From an uncultured Nocardioidaceae bacterium (GTDB taxonomy: Bacteria; Actinomycetota; Actinomycetes; Propionibacteriales; Nocardioidaceae), in assembly GCA_902805865.1 (NCBI GenBank), contig CADCUK010000083.1, positions 1 to 33,752 on the forward strand: a stretch of DNA of 33,752 bases, written 5' to 3'. Below, piece by piece: positions 7,211 to 14,999 of this stretch. The position numbers were made by a program, and so were the translations under genes. The notes under the pieces were generated by a model that saw only the letters and a list, made by a program, of their open reading frames with translations, had not been told where the DNA came from and searched no databases. Each line of letters opens with the position of its first letter. Position 1 is the stretch's first letter.

Positions 7211-8854
7211 TCAAGCTGCTTGCGGCTGCTGCACCCACTGCTCGTCCAGGCCACGATCGCGGCCGTGCCAGTGCGTCCCCTCGGTGTCGACCAGGAACCA
7301 GTGCCCGTGCGGCGTGCGCCACCAGTAGGTCCCCGGCTCGGGATGTCGCAACACCCAGTTGCCATTGGTCTTGAGCCGGTGGTGGAACCGACTCAGCTTG
7401 GCGTTGTTCTCCAACGACGTCTGCCCTGGCGGGCCGTCCTTCACGTAGGGCCACGCGTGGTCGTCGTCGGCCTTGCGGCTCGGCAGGGTCCCGAAGGGGA
7501 ATGCTTCGTACGGCGTGCGACACGTGGCCAGCTCGCTCATCGGACGAGGCCACTCGTAGCGCTCGACTGGCACCACACTGCCGGAGTCGAGCACGGGTCG
7601 CACCCGCACCTGGTGCCGGATCTGGTCGGGGCCGATGGGATGGCTCAACCAGTCCCTGACCTCTGTGAGCACGACCGGACCTAGCTCTTCGACCCGCGTG
7701 AGACCCGTGCGCGCCACGAGGGTCGCGTCGGACAGATGCACGTGGAGCACCGTCACCGGGTCGAGCGCGGATGCGTCGAAGCCGCTGAGCGATTCGACGA
7801 GGGAGATCAGGAGCGCGCGGTCGAGAGCGGCGCGTACGTCGGGCGAGACGCTGCCGATCGTTGCGGATGCGGCTCCGGTGAGGGCATGAAGACCAGGCAG
7901 GCTGGTCACCTCGTCGTCCTCGACGAGCGGCACGTCGGCGATCTCGCGAAACTCTGCAGGGAGTGGCCGACCCGACGAGTCCCGGAGATTGGTTCCGTAC
8001 GGGTACAACACCTCGAGCCCTAGCTCTCCCGGCGTCTCGAGCTCCGGGTCGGCCTCGTCCAACGTGGCTCCGGTGAGGAGCGCCAGTGCTCTCGCGGGGT
8101 TGCCCAGGATGCGCAGGGCATCCGCGCGGAGCACGTCCACCGGCCGGTGATCGCCGTGCTCAGCAAGGATCCTCGCGATCCGGTCAAGCACGGCGATCAC
8201 GTAGGTGATGTCACCGGCATGGGCCCGCGCCACGAGGGTCCGCAACCCCGCCTCGTCGGTCTGGCCGGCGTGGACGAATCTGGCCAACGCCTTTGCCCTA
8301 GCGCGCTCCTCGGCTGCGTCGGGATCGGCCTCGATGATCTTGGCGTCGACGAGGTCGAGGAACCTCTTGGGAGTCAGGGTGTTGATGTAGGGCGTCGTCT
8401 CCGAGTCGACCCACTCGGCCTGCGCGACATCGAGGTGGGTCGCCACGCATCGCCGGGCAACCTTCGCGGCCAGCCACACCGGCGCCTTGCCCGCTCGGAT
8501 GCCACTCCAAAGCAGGGGGTGCCGGTGCCTGACCGCCACAGCGTCGGAGATCAGCTGCTCTCCGGCGGCCGTCGACCGCCCAAGGAGGGCGGCGAGCTCG
8601 GCCCCCGCGTACTCGTCGATCTCTGGGCAGCCGTCGACGCAGCCGCTACGTCCGCCGCGGATCGGCACCACGCGTCGCGTGCCCGGCAGCCGCTCGTGGT
8701 CCGACTCGTCGCCGTCGCCGGCGTGCAGGTCTGCCCAGTGGGCGGCGAGCGCGAACTGCTTTGCCTCGGCAGCCACCACCTCCTGGCGCACCGCGGCCAG
8801 CGCGTCGGCCGCCGCGTTGCCATCGAGGTCGTCGATCCAGGACCAGTCGAACAT
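7211..8854 (-). CDS. DUF222 and HNH-motif protein
   Basis: 547 residues from the ATG at 8854; the ORF track uses an upstream GTG at 8884, but TACAAT lies seven bases before the ATG, indicating a leaderless start there. The long N-terminal part (MFDWSWIDDLDG, then VAAEAKQFALAAHWADLHAG, LAALLGRSTAAGEQLISDAV, YINTLTPKRFLDLVDAKI) is the DUF222 domain that is abundant in high-GC actinobacteria. The C-terminal HNH-like motif is DDDHAWPY then QTSLENNAKLSRFHHRLK (about 463-495). The zinc-binding cysteine pairs seen in many HNH proteins are not evident. It is a candidate nuclease of unknown target. No transposase or phage gene accompanies it. Confidence 0.85.
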   Translation of the reverse strand: MFDWSWIDDLDGNAAADALAAVRQEVVAAEAKQFALAAHWADLHAGDGDESDHERLPGTRRVVPIRGGRSGCVDGCPEIDEYAGAELAALLGRSTAAGEQLISDAVAVRHRHPLLWSGIRAGKAPVWLAAKVARRCVATHLDVAQAEWVDSETTPYINTLTPKRFLDLVDAKIIEADPDAAEERARAKALARFVHAGQTDEAGLRTLVARAHAGDITYVIAVLDRIARILAEHGDHRPVDVLRADALRILGNPARALALLTGATLDEADPELETPGELGLEVLYPYGTNLRDSSGRPLPAEFREIADVPLVEDDEVTSLPGLHALTGAASATIGSVSPDVRAALDRALLISLVESLSGFDASALDPVTVLHVHLSDATLVARTGLTRVEELGPVVLTEVRDWLSHPIGPDQIRHQVRVRPVLDSGSVVPVERYEWPRPMSELATCRTPYEAFPFGTLPSRKADDDHAWPYVKDGPPGQTSLENNAKLSRFHHRLKTNGNWVLRHPEPGTYWWRTPHGHWFLVDTEGTHWHGRDRGLDEQWVQQPQAA

Positions 8855-8861
8855 AGTGTCG

Positions 8862-8867
8862 ATTGTA
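8862..8867 (-). promoter_or_regulatory. -10 box of the HNH gene (TACAAT)
   Basis: TACAAT on the minus strand, one base from the TATAAT consensus, ends seven bases before the ATG at 8854. No clear -35 box is visible. It supports a leaderless start. Confidence 0.5.
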
Positions 8868-8891
8868 GGTTGCGCCACCGACACTTGCGGA

Positions 8892-9092
8892 TCATGCCTC
8901 CGGCGTCGCAGCCCTCTTGTGGGCCTCGACCCGGTCGAACCGGGCCCACAGCTGGTAGCCGGCTCCCGCCATCAGGAAGCCGAAGACCAGCCGCCAGACG
9001 ACCTCGTCGTCAACCGAGAAGACAGCCTTGCCGATGAGGTAGAAGCCGAGGGCCAGCATGAGGATGCAGAACGTCCTGGCGACGATTGCCAT
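8892..9092 (-). CDS. Small two-helix membrane protein
   Basis: 66 residues with an ATG at 9092. In the ORF track it is hidden as the tail of the spurious 687-residue ORF at 8892-10955. Two hydrophobic helices, ARTFCILMLALGFYLIGKAVF and VVWRLVFGFLMAGAGYQLWARF, flank a short acidic loop (SVDDE), and a basic tail ends in HKRAATPEA. The hydrophobic, membrane-like composition in this frame alone supports it as coding. I do not recognise the family. It is divergent from the S66 peptidase gene, with 63 bases between the starts, and its stop lies 38 bases before the HNH start. Confidence 0.65.
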   Translation of the reverse strand: MAIVARTFCILMLALGFYLIGKAVFSVDDEVVWRLVFGFLMAGAGYQLWARFDRVEAHKRAATPEA

Positions 9093-9143
9093 AGGGGCAC
9101 CGTACAGAGCGCAAAGCCGTTCGAGCAGCGCCTCTTCGCGCCA

Positions 9144-9149
9144 TAGGGT
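9144..9149 (+). promoter_or_regulatory. -10 box of the S66 peptidase gene (TAGGGT)
   Basis: TAGGGT ends six bases before the ATG at 9156, giving a leaderless or nearly leaderless transcript. Confidence 0.45.
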
Positions 9150-9155
9150 CGGAGC

Positions 9156-10199
9156 ATGGAGCTCCTCTCTCCCCGCAAGGCACGACCCGGCGACCAGGTC
9201 GCGGTGCTGTCGCCGTCGTTCGCCGCGCCGGCGGTCGCTCCGGCGGTGCACGAGCAGGCACTCGAGCGGCTCGGTCGGCTGACCGGCCTGGTGCCGGTCG
9301 AGTACCCGACCACACGCAAGCTCGACGCAACACCGCGGGAGCGCGCTGACGACCTGAACGCAGCGTTCGGAGACCCCGGCATCCGGGCCGTCATGGCGGT
9401 CATCGGCGGAGAGGACCAGATCACCGTGGTCCCTCACCTCGACCCGTCGACGATCGGGCAGGACCCCAAGCCGTTCCTCGGCTACAGCGACAACACCAAC
9501 CTGCTGAACTGGCTCTGGACCCACGGCGTGGCCGGCTTCTACGGCGGGTCGACGCAGGTGCACCTGGGACCCGGCCCGGCGGTCGACCCTGTCCACGAGC
9601 GCTCCCTGCGCGCCGCACTCCTCACCGGCGAGCGACTCGAGCTCACCGAGCCGGGCGAGTCGGAGGACATCGGCCACGACTGGAACGACCCGCGCGCCCT
9701 GACCGAGCACGGCGAGCGGGAGCCGACCGAGCCCTGGACCTGGGCCGGTCCCGCACGGTCGGTCACCGGACACACCTGGGGCGGCTGCATCGAGGTGGTG
9801 CAGTGGCTCCTCACCGCGGGCCGCTTCCCTGACGACCCCGCAGTGCTCGAGGGCGGCGTGCTGCTGCTCGAGTCGTCCGAGGAGCTCATCCCCGCCCGTG
9901 AGTTCGGCTGGATCGTCCGGTCGCTCGGCGAGCGGGGACTGCTGGATGCGGTCGACGCCGTCGTCGTCGCGAGACCGCCGACGTCGGACTTCGTGACCCG
10001 TCCCCCGGCTGCCGAACGCAGGGCCATGCGCGATGCGCAGCGCGACACCGCCATCACGATGGTGCACCGCTACAACCCGGACGCCGTGGTCGTGGTGGGT
10101 CCGCCGTTCGGGCACACGCGCCCCCAGTGGATCGTGCCGTACGGCGGCTTCATGACCGTCGACGGAGAAGCCCAGCGGCTCTTCGCCGACTACAGCTGA
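9156..10199 (+). CDS. S66 family LD-carboxypeptidase (LdcA/MccF-like)
   Basis: 347 residues with an ATG start. S66 serine peptidases either trim the terminal D-Ala from muropeptide tetrapeptides (LdcA) or inactivate microcin C-type aminoacyl-nucleotides (MccF). The catalytic set is visible: nucleophile S111 in FLGYSDNT, the acidic residue E239 in LLLESSEE, and H320 in PPFGHTRPQWIVPYGG. AVIGGEDQ (81-88) stands where LdcA has GGYG, and a long insertion (about 165-200) precedes the C-terminal domain; both features look more MccF-like. No signal peptide is present, so it is cytoplasmic. It is monocistronic in appearance. The fold and triad are firm; recycling versus detoxification cannot be decided. 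Confidence 0.9.
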   Translation: MELLSPRKARPGDQVAVLSPSFAAPAVAPAVHEQALERLGRLTGLVPVEYPTTRKLDATPRERADDLNAAFGDPGIRAVMAVIGGEDQITVVPHLDPSTIGQDPKPFLGYSDNTNLLNWLWTHGVAGFYGGSTQVHLGPGPAVDPVHERSLRAALLTGERLELTEPGESEDIGHDWNDPRALTEHGEREPTEPWTWAGPARSVTGHTWGGCIEVVQWLLTAGRFPDDPAVLEGGVLLLESSEELIPAREFGWIVRSLGERGLLDAVDAVVVARPPTSDFVTRPPAAERRAMRDAQRDTAITMVHRYNPDAVVVVGPPFGHTRPQWIVPYGGFMTVDGEAQRLFADYS

Positions 10200-10247
10200 C
10201 CCCGGAGCGGGCGCAGCCGCCGAGCCGCGGGCCCCGCCCTCACCTGC

Positions 10248-10253
10248 CACGAT
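10248..10253 (+). promoter_or_regulatory. -10-like box of the hydrolase gene (CACGAT)
   Basis: CACGAT ends six bases before the ATG at 10260, the same spacing seen before several other genes here. Confidence 0.35.
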
Positions 10254-10259
10254 GGGCGC

Positions 10260-11033
10260 ATGGGAAGCCCATCGACGTCCGAACGCATCTCGTTCGCCAG
10301 CACCAGCGGGCCGAAGCTGGCCGGCATCATCGACGCACCGGTCGAGCCGGTCCGGGGCTGGGGCGTGTTCTCGCACGGGTTCACGCTCGGCAAGGAGAGT
10401 CCGGCGGCGAGCCGGATCTGCAAGCAGCTGGCCAGCGAGGGCATCGGGATGCTCCGCTTCGACAACCTCGGCCTCGGCGACTCGGAGGGAGACTGGGGTG
10501 ACGGCTCCTTCTCGCACAAGGTCGCCGACACCGCCCAGGCAGTGGGGTTCATGAACGACGCGGGCCGCGAGGTGCGGCTCCTCGTCGGGCACTCCTTCGG
10601 CGGCGCCGCGGTGATCGCCGCGGCCCACCAGGTCGACTCGGTCCGCGCAGTGGTCAGCATCGGCGCGCCGTACGACCCCGCCCACGTCGAGCACAACTAC
10701 GACGCGCTGCTCGAGCGCATCAACGAGGACGGTGAGGCGCAGTTCCTGATCGGCGGCAAGGCGCTGACGCTGCGCAAGCACTTCATCGAGGACGTCCGAG
10801 CCGAGGATCTCCGTGACGAGATCCGGACGTTGCACCGTGCGCTGCTGGTCATGCACTCCCCCACCGACAACACCGTCGGCATCGCCAACGCCAGCGAGAT
10901 CTTCCAGGCCGCGCGGCACCCACGCAGCTTCGTCTCGCTCGAGGGCGCGGACCACCTCCTGACGGGCCGCGGGCAGGCCCAGCGGGCGGCCCGGATCATC
11001 AGCGCCTGGGCGGATCCCTACCTCGAGGACTAG
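10260..11033 (+). CDS. Alpha/beta hydrolase
   Basis: 257 residues with an ATG start. It is a serine hydrolase of the alpha/beta fold: the oxyanion segment FSHGF (37-41), the nucleophile elbow GHSFGG with S112, the acid in HSPTDNTVG (D203) and the histidine in EGADHLL (H232). FSHGFTLGKES and the FDNLGLGDSEGDW region resemble the hydrolase half of proteins that in other bacteria are fused to an OsmC peroxiredoxin-like domain. Here the protein ends after the hydrolase and no osmC follows. It lacks a signal peptide. The substrate is unknown; esterase activity is the default inference. Confidence 0.88.
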   Translation: MGSPSTSERISFASTSGPKLAGIIDAPVEPVRGWGVFSHGFTLGKESPAASRICKQLASEGIGMLRFDNLGLGDSEGDWGDGSFSHKVADTAQAVGFMNDAGREVRLLVGHSFGGAAVIAAAHQVDSVRAVVSIGAPYDPAHVEHNYDALLERINEDGEAQFLIGGKALTLRKHFIEDVRAEDLRDEIRTLHRALLVMHSPTDNTVGIANASEIFQAARHPRSFVSLEGADHLLTGRGQAQRAARIISAWADPYLED

Positions 11034-11041
11034 ACCCGCGG

Positions 11042-11054
11042 CTTACCGGGTAAG
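11042..11054. promoter_or_regulatory. Palindrome CTTACC-G-GGTAAG upstream of the riboswitch promoter
   Basis: A perfect 6-bp inverted repeat around one central base, nine bases before the -35 box of the NlpC/P60 gene. The overlapping ACCCG/CGGGT repeat (11034-11051) could alternatively fold as a small hairpin after the hydrolase stop. It may be an activator or repressor site. Confidence 0.35.
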
Positions 11055-11063
11055 AACACCTGT

Positions 11064-11091
11064 TTGCACTCCTGGGCGAGACACGTACAGT
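11064..11091 (+). promoter_or_regulatory. Promoter of the riboswitch-NlpC/P60 unit
   Basis: TTGCAC (11064-11069) and TACAGT (11086-11091) are spaced by 16 bp. The start site would be near 11098, giving a leader of about 210 bases that holds the c-di-AMP riboswitch. Confidence 0.55.
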
Positions 11092-11124
11092 GTGCCCGCG
11101 GCCCCAGCGGGCCGCCGTCCGGAG

Positions 11125-11291
11125 ACGCGCCGAGTTCCACCCACTCCGGGACGCCACAAGCATGCGGGTGGAAGTGGGATACCCAAGCAGCACGGCTCCG
11201 TCGCGGACTCCGCGTGGAGCCTTGGGGTGAGCTCAGCACGCTGAGCGGGCACCGTCAGCCCGAACCCGACAGGTCACATTTCACAGGCGTG
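11125..11291 (+). ncRNA. c-di-AMP riboswitch (ydaO/yuaA type)
   Basis: The leader of the NlpC/P60 gene carries the conserved 3' core of the ydaO/yuaA element: CTTGGGGTGAGC, a GCTCAGC/GCTGAGC hairpin, then CAGCCCGAACCCGACAGGTC. Further 5' are GTTCCACCCACTCC and GGGATACCCAAGC, matching the other conserved internal loops. GCGCC near 11127 can pair with GGCGT near 11286 to close the element. In actinobacteria this riboswitch class precedes genes for cell-wall hydrolases, and c-di-AMP usually turns expression off. The element ends about five bases before the Shine-Dalgarno GAAGGG (11295-11300), so ligand-controlled folding could affect translation directly. Boundaries are estimated by eye. Confidence 0.85.
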
Positions 11292-11306
11292 GACGAAGGG
11301 ACATCC

Positions 11307-11780
11307 ATGTCTGTCACCAGGCGTACTCTCGCCGTGCTCATCGGCCTGTTCATGTTCACCGGGCTGCTCGGCGGGATACCGACCCAGCACACCGGCGACC
11401 AGGCCGAGGCGGCCTCCACCACCACCAGCGCGAAGCAGCGGATCCGTGCGATGAAGGTCGCGCTCGCGCAGCGCGGCGACCCGTACCGCTACGGCGCCGC
11501 CGGCCCGAACGCCTTCGACTGCTCCGGCCTCACGTCGTTCTCCTACAAGCAGGTCGGCCGCACGATCCCCCGGACCACCGACCAGCAGAAGGCCGGCCTG
11601 CGCGGGATCGCCCAGCGCGACAAGGCTCGCGGCGACATCATCATCTTCCACAACGGCGGGAACGCCTACCACGCCGGCATCTACATCGGGGACAACCGGA
11701 TCGTGCACTCCAGCCGCTCCGGCACCCCGGTCAAGGTGGACCGCATCTGGACGTCGTCGTACGTCGTGCGTCGTCCCTGA
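11307..11780 (+). CDS. Secreted NlpC/P60 peptidoglycan endopeptidase
   Basis: 157 residues from the ATG at 11307, which has GAAGGG six bases upstream; the ORF-track start at 11064 lies in the leader. A signal peptide (RRTLAVLIGLFMFTGLLGG, cleavage probably after AEA near residue 36) is followed by one NlpC/P60 domain with the Cys-His-His set: C72 in FDCSGLTSF, H122 in YHAGIYIGD and H134 in IVHSSR. Such enzymes cut the D-Glu-DAP bond in stem peptides. There is no separate wall-binding domain, so it is a minimal hydrolase. Control by a c-di-AMP riboswitch fits a role in turgor-linked wall remodelling. Confidence 0.92.
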   Translation: MSVTRRTLAVLIGLFMFTGLLGGIPTQHTGDQAEAASTTTSAKQRIRAMKVALAQRGDPYRYGAAGPNAFDCSGLTSFSYKQVGRTIPRTTDQQKAGLRGIAQRDKARGDIIIFHNGGNAYHAGIYIGDNRIVHSSRSGTPVKVDRIWTSSYVVRRP

Positions 11781-11781
11781 T

Positions 11782-11823
11782 GCACCCTTCTCCACGCCGC
11801 TGACCGGCGGGCGCGTCGGGTGC
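11782..11823 (+). terminator. Hairpin after the NlpC/P60 gene
   Basis: GCACCC (11782-11787) can pair with GGGTGC (11818-11823), with an inner CGCCG-CTGAC-CGGCG stem. It lacks a T-tract. The position just after the stop fits a terminator, but the fold is read by eye. Confidence 0.35.
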
Positions 11824-11895
11824 CACCGCTCTGGGTAACGGTCCCGGAAGCGGAACGGCACTCGGGCCGCCCGCCGGAGCAGCGGGGAGAGCGTC

Positions 11896-12951
11896 ATGAA
11901 GGTCGTGGTCACGGGCGCGACAGGGAACGTCGGCGGGGCGATCGTGCGCGCGCTCGCCGCCGACGAGCAGGTCACCGAGATCCTCGGGCTCGCTCGCCGG
12001 TTGCCCGAGAGCAGTGAGCCGAAGACGACGTACGCCGTCGCCGACGTCGGTGAGGACGACCTCGTCCCGCACCTGCAGGGTGCCGACGTCGTCATCCACA
12101 CCGCCTGGCTCTTCCAGCCGACCCACAGCCCGATGGTCACGTGGCAGGCCAACGCCGTCGGCAGCGTCAGGCTCTTCGAAGCGGCCGCGGCGGCCGGCGC
12201 CAAGGCGCTCGTGCACACCTCGTCGGTCGGTGCCTACTCCCCCGCCCACGGCGAGTACGTCGACGAGTCGTGGCCGACCCACAGCGTGCCGCATGCGGCG
12301 TACGGCCGGGAGAAGGCGTACGCCGAACGCGCACTCGACACCATCGAGGCCCGCCACCCGGAGCTCCGCGTGGTGCGGATGCGCCCCGGGTTCATCTTCC
12401 AACGCACCTCCGCCTCGGCGCAGAAGCGGCTGATGGCCGGTCCCTTCGTCCCCACGTCACTGCTCCGCCCCGGACGACTCCCTGTGGTGCCATGGCCTGC
12501 GGGGCTGAAGATCCAGACCATGCACAGCGACGACGTCGGCGAGGCGTTCCGACTGGTGGCGCTGAGCGAGGAGGCGCGCGGCGCCTACAACGTCGCCTCC
12601 GACCCCGTCGTGGACGCCGAGGTGATGGGCCAGGTGCTGGGCGCCCGCGTCGTGCAGGTCCCCGGGGCTGCAGCAAGGATCGCCCTCCAGGCTCTGTGGC
12701 ACCTCCACCTGGTGCCCGCCGAGCCGCCGCTGATGGACCTCGTCATGGGGCTGCCGCTCCTCGACACCAGCCGGATCCGCGCGCTCGGCTGGACACCGCG
12801 GGTGCCCGCCGACGATGCGCTCCGGGAGGTCCTTGCCGGCATGGCCGACCATGCCGGCGGCGACAGCCCCAACCAGGCCCCGGACACCGCGGCCAGCCGG
12901 CTCGACGAGGTGGCGTCAGGCGTCGGCGAGAAGTCGACACCGGCAGGCTGA
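11896..12951 (+). CDS. NAD-dependent epimerase/dehydratase (extended SDR)
   Basis: 351 residues; the ATG is preceded by AGCGGGGAGAG. It is a Rossmann-fold extended SDR with nucleotide-binding GATGNVG (7-13), VVIHTAW at the usual strand-4 position, the TSSVGAYSP segment with the active-site Ser, and Y136/K140 in YGREK. MHSDDVGEAFRL and YNVASDPVV are typical of the substrate-binding half. The last 35 residues are low-complexity and polar. Substrate cannot be read from the sequence: sugar-nucleotide epimerase and aldehyde or ketone reductase are both possible. It stands alone between the NlpC gene and the convergent FUSC gene. Confidence 0.85.
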   Translation: MKVVVTGATGNVGGAIVRALAADEQVTEILGLARRLPESSEPKTTYAVADVGEDDLVPHLQGADVVIHTAWLFQPTHSPMVTWQANAVGSVRLFEAAAAAGAKALVHTSSVGAYSPAHGEYVDESWPTHSVPHAAYGREKAYAERALDTIEARHPELRVVRMRPGFIFQRTSASAQKRLMAGPFVPTSLLRPGRLPVVPWPAGLKIQTMHSDDVGEAFRLVALSEEARGAYNVASDPVVDAEVMGQVLGARVVQVPGAAARIALQALWHLHLVPAEPPLMDLVMGLPLLDTSRIRALGWTPRVPADDALREVLAGMADHAGGDSPNQAPDTAASRLDEVASGVGEKSTPAG

Positions 12952-12955
12952 TCGC

Positions 12956-13022
12956 TCCCCCTGGCTGCCGCCCGCGCGGCCCGTCGCCGACCGTGCGAGG
13001 CGGCACGGGCAACGACCGGGGG
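12956..13022. terminator. Bidirectional hairpin between convergent genes
   Basis: GCCCGTCGCCG (12979-12989) pairs with CGGCACGGGC (13001-13010), with one bulged base and an 11-base loop. CCCCC (12957-12961) and GGGGG (13018-13022) can close an outer stem. It lies between the SDR gene and the convergent FUSC gene, has no T-tract, and probably serves both strands. Confidence 0.5.
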
Positions 13023-13023
13023 C

Positions 13024-14313
13024 TCAGGGGTCCTCGTCCGGGATCCTTCCGAGCACCTGGGTCTCAGCGTCCGGCGAGACCTCCTCCGGCCACGGCTCGG
13101 CCCGCCGCCGGGCGATCGGACGCGGCACACGTCGCGGCGCCGACCGCGCGAGGCGCACCTGGCGCCGGATCCGTTGGTCGAGGTCGAGCTCGCGCAGCAG
13201 CCGTCGCACCGTCGCCAGGACCGCGGCGTCGAGCTCGAGCTGTGGTCCCGACGAGCTGCTGCTCAGGGCGTGCTCGAGCCGCTCCTGGGCCTCCTCGAGA
13301 GCCCGTCGAGCCTGGCGCACGACGTCGATGTCGACCTCGACCGCACCGGCCCGGTCCGGCGGACCGGACTCGTCGGCGACCAGTTGCCCGAACGCGTCGA
13401 CGGCCCCGGCCATCGCCCGCCACGTGCCGGCCAGCTCGCGCAGCGGCGCGCTCCGCTCCGCCGTCGGCCAGTCGGGGTGGTCGGTGCTGTCCGCGAGCGC
13501 GCGGAACATGCTCCGGATCGCGACGGCGGAGTGCTCGAGCGCCTCGAGCCCCTGCCGGAGACCGGGGCCCGCGTTCGGCTTGCCCGCCGCCCGGACGTTG
13601 AGGCGACGTCCCTGCTCGGCGTGCAGCAGCGCCGCACCGGCCCGAGGGATCTCATGGGTGATCCGGCGCGCGTCACCGAGCCAGCCACGAGCCGCCGGAG
13701 CGACGTCGGCGTCCTCCTCCACCACCGCCTCCAGGCCGTCCGCCGCCCGACCGAGGAGCTCGCTGACCGAGTCGGCGACGTCGTCGATGGCGCGGCCCGC
13801 TTCGGCGCTGGCCACCTTCGGCGGGAAGAGCAGGTTCGTGGCCACCCCCACGGCTGCGCCGATCAGGGTCTCGGCGATGCGCTGCCAGGCGGCCGACTCG
13901 GTGGCGAACGAGCCCACCCCGAGCACGAGCATCGCGCTGATCGCGACCTCCATGAGGTTCGCGCGCAGCCGCAGCGCCTGACCGAGGGTGATCGACGCGA
14001 AGATGAGCAGCCCGAGGCTCCACCAGCTCAAGGGCACGATCTCGGCGAAGAGCACAGCGAGCGTGACGCCGGCGATGACCGACACGACACGGTCGACGCC
14101 ACTGGCCAGCAGCGACAACGGCGTCACCTGGACGACGAGCATCGCGGTCAGCGGCGCCAGCAGAGGTGGCGGTCCCTCGAAGAGCCACAAGGCGGCGACG
14201 TAGCTGGCGACCGACGCGAGCGTGACCCGGCCCGACCAGAGGAGCGCTCCTCGGCCGTCGCTGCGCAACCTGGCCCGATGCCGGGACAGCGCCAGGGACC
14301 ACGATTCGCGCAT
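13024..14313 (-). CDS. FUSC/aromatic acid exporter-like membrane protein
   Basis: 429 residues; the ATG at 14313 has GAGGAG about ten bases upstream. The N-terminal 170 residues carry about five or six membrane helices (VTLASVASYVAALWLFE, LAPLTAMLVVQVTPLSLLA, VVSVIAGVTLAVLFAEIV, LGLLIFASITLGQALRL, VAISAMLVLGVGSF, IAETLIGAAVGVATNLLFPP). A long soluble helical region follows and ends in a basic segment, RSAPRRVPRPIARRRAEPW. This is the layout of actinobacterial FUSC/ArAE-type proteins, some of which are proposed aromatic-acid effluxers. Its start lies five bases after the DUF2064 stop, so it seems to be the third gene of the GT2-DUF2064 operon and might move or tether a product of that pathway. 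Confidence 0.82.
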   Translation of the reverse strand: MRESWSLALSRHRARLRSDGRGALLWSGRVTLASVASYVAALWLFEGPPPLLAPLTAMLVVQVTPLSLLASGVDRVVSVIAGVTLAVLFAEIVPLSWWSLGLLIFASITLGQALRLRANLMEVAISAMLVLGVGSFATESAAWQRIAETLIGAAVGVATNLLFPPKVASAEAGRAIDDVADSVSELLGRAADGLEAVVEEDADVAPAARGWLGDARRITHEIPRAGAALLHAEQGRRLNVRAAGKPNAGPGLRQGLEALEHSAVAIRSMFRALADSTDHPDWPTAERSAPLRELAGTWRAMAGAVDAFGQLVADESGPPDRAGAVEVDIDVVRQARRALEEAQERLEHALSSSSSGPQLELDAAVLATVRRLLRELDLDQRIRRQVRLARSAPRRVPRPIARRRAEPWPEEVSPDAETQVLGRIPDEDP

Positions 14314-14318
14314 ACGCC

Positions 14319-14999
14319 CTAGTCTCCTCGCTCCAGCAACCGCCGGACCGGTTGCCAGGCGGCGCCGAAGCGACTGCCAGGGATCAGCGCGGCCACGGCG
14401 TCGGCGTCCTCGACGGTGTCGACGTCACGGAGAGTGGCGGCGAGGGCGACGCTCAGCCCGGCAGCCTCCAGCGCACGCCGGGTGGCCATGCCGGTCGTGG
14501 GCGTCGACATCGGCACCTCGGCGATCGCGGCCACCGCGCGAGGGTCACGTGCCGCGAGGACCCACCAGCCTCCGTCGTCCGCCGGACCCAGGACCGTGTC
14601 GGAGGTGCTCAGCCCGTCGGCGACCGTGGACAGGAGCTCCGGGGTCAGCTGCGGGGTGTCCATCCCGACCTGGACCACGGCTCCGCCGGTGCGGTCGGCG
14701 GCGTCCGCGTGGGCGTTCACCAGCCGCTCGGCGAGTCCGTCACCGCGCTGCGGGAAGAGCTGCCAGCCCTCGAGCAGCTCCCTGAGGTGCGGCTCACCCA
14801 CGGCGCCGTCGAGCGTGCCGTCCAGGGCCAGGAGGCACCGCTCCGCGCCGTACGTCGCAGTGCACGCCGCCACCGTGTCGGCCAGGGACGCGGTTGCCAG
14901 CTGCGCCGCGACCTCCATCCCGACCTCGGCGCCGAGCCGGGTCTTCACGCGTCCCGGCACCGGCGCCTTTGCCACCACCAGCAGGTGAGGCACGTTCAC
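14319..14999 (-). CDS. DUF2064/TIGR04282 glycosyltransferase- or nucleotidyltransferase-like protein
   Basis: 226 residues from the GTG at 14999, overlapping the GT2 stop by four bases (GTGA); the longer ORF to 15305 is a shadow. The GT-A fold family is related to CofC and GlmU-type nucleotidyltransferases. KAPVPGRVKTRL (11-22) is the nucleotide-binding loop, VGMDTPQL (111-118) carries the metal-binding acid, GPADDGGWW follows near 138, and DVDTVEDADAV closes the domain. Members are named for arsenosugar clusters but also occur beside GT2 enzymes in actinobacteria. In this cluster the natural role is to make or handle a nucleotide-activated sugar for the GT2 partner, possibly an activated methylthio-pentose. 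That role is inferred; the family is clear. Confidence 0.85.
   Translation of the reverse strand: MNVPHLLVVAKAPVPGRVKTRLGAEVGMEVAAQLATASLADTVAACTATYGAERCLLALDGTLDGAVGEPHLRELLEGWQLFPQRGDGLAERLVNAHADAADRTGGAVVQVGMDTPQLTPELLSTVADGLSTSDTVLGPADDGGWWVLAARDPRAVAAIAEVPMSTPTTGMATRRALEAAGLSVALAATLRDVDTVEDADAVAALIPGSRFGAAWQPVRRLLERGD

Noticed and set aside
7211-8854. HNH gene as part of a mobile element or intein
   Set aside because: No flanking repeats, recombinase, or interrupted host gene; DUF222/HNH genes are common single chromosomal genes in this group.
9093-10955. Upstream part of the 687-residue minus-strand ORF
   Set aside because: Antisense to the S66 peptidase and hydrolase genes. Only its last 66 codons are kept as a separate small membrane protein.
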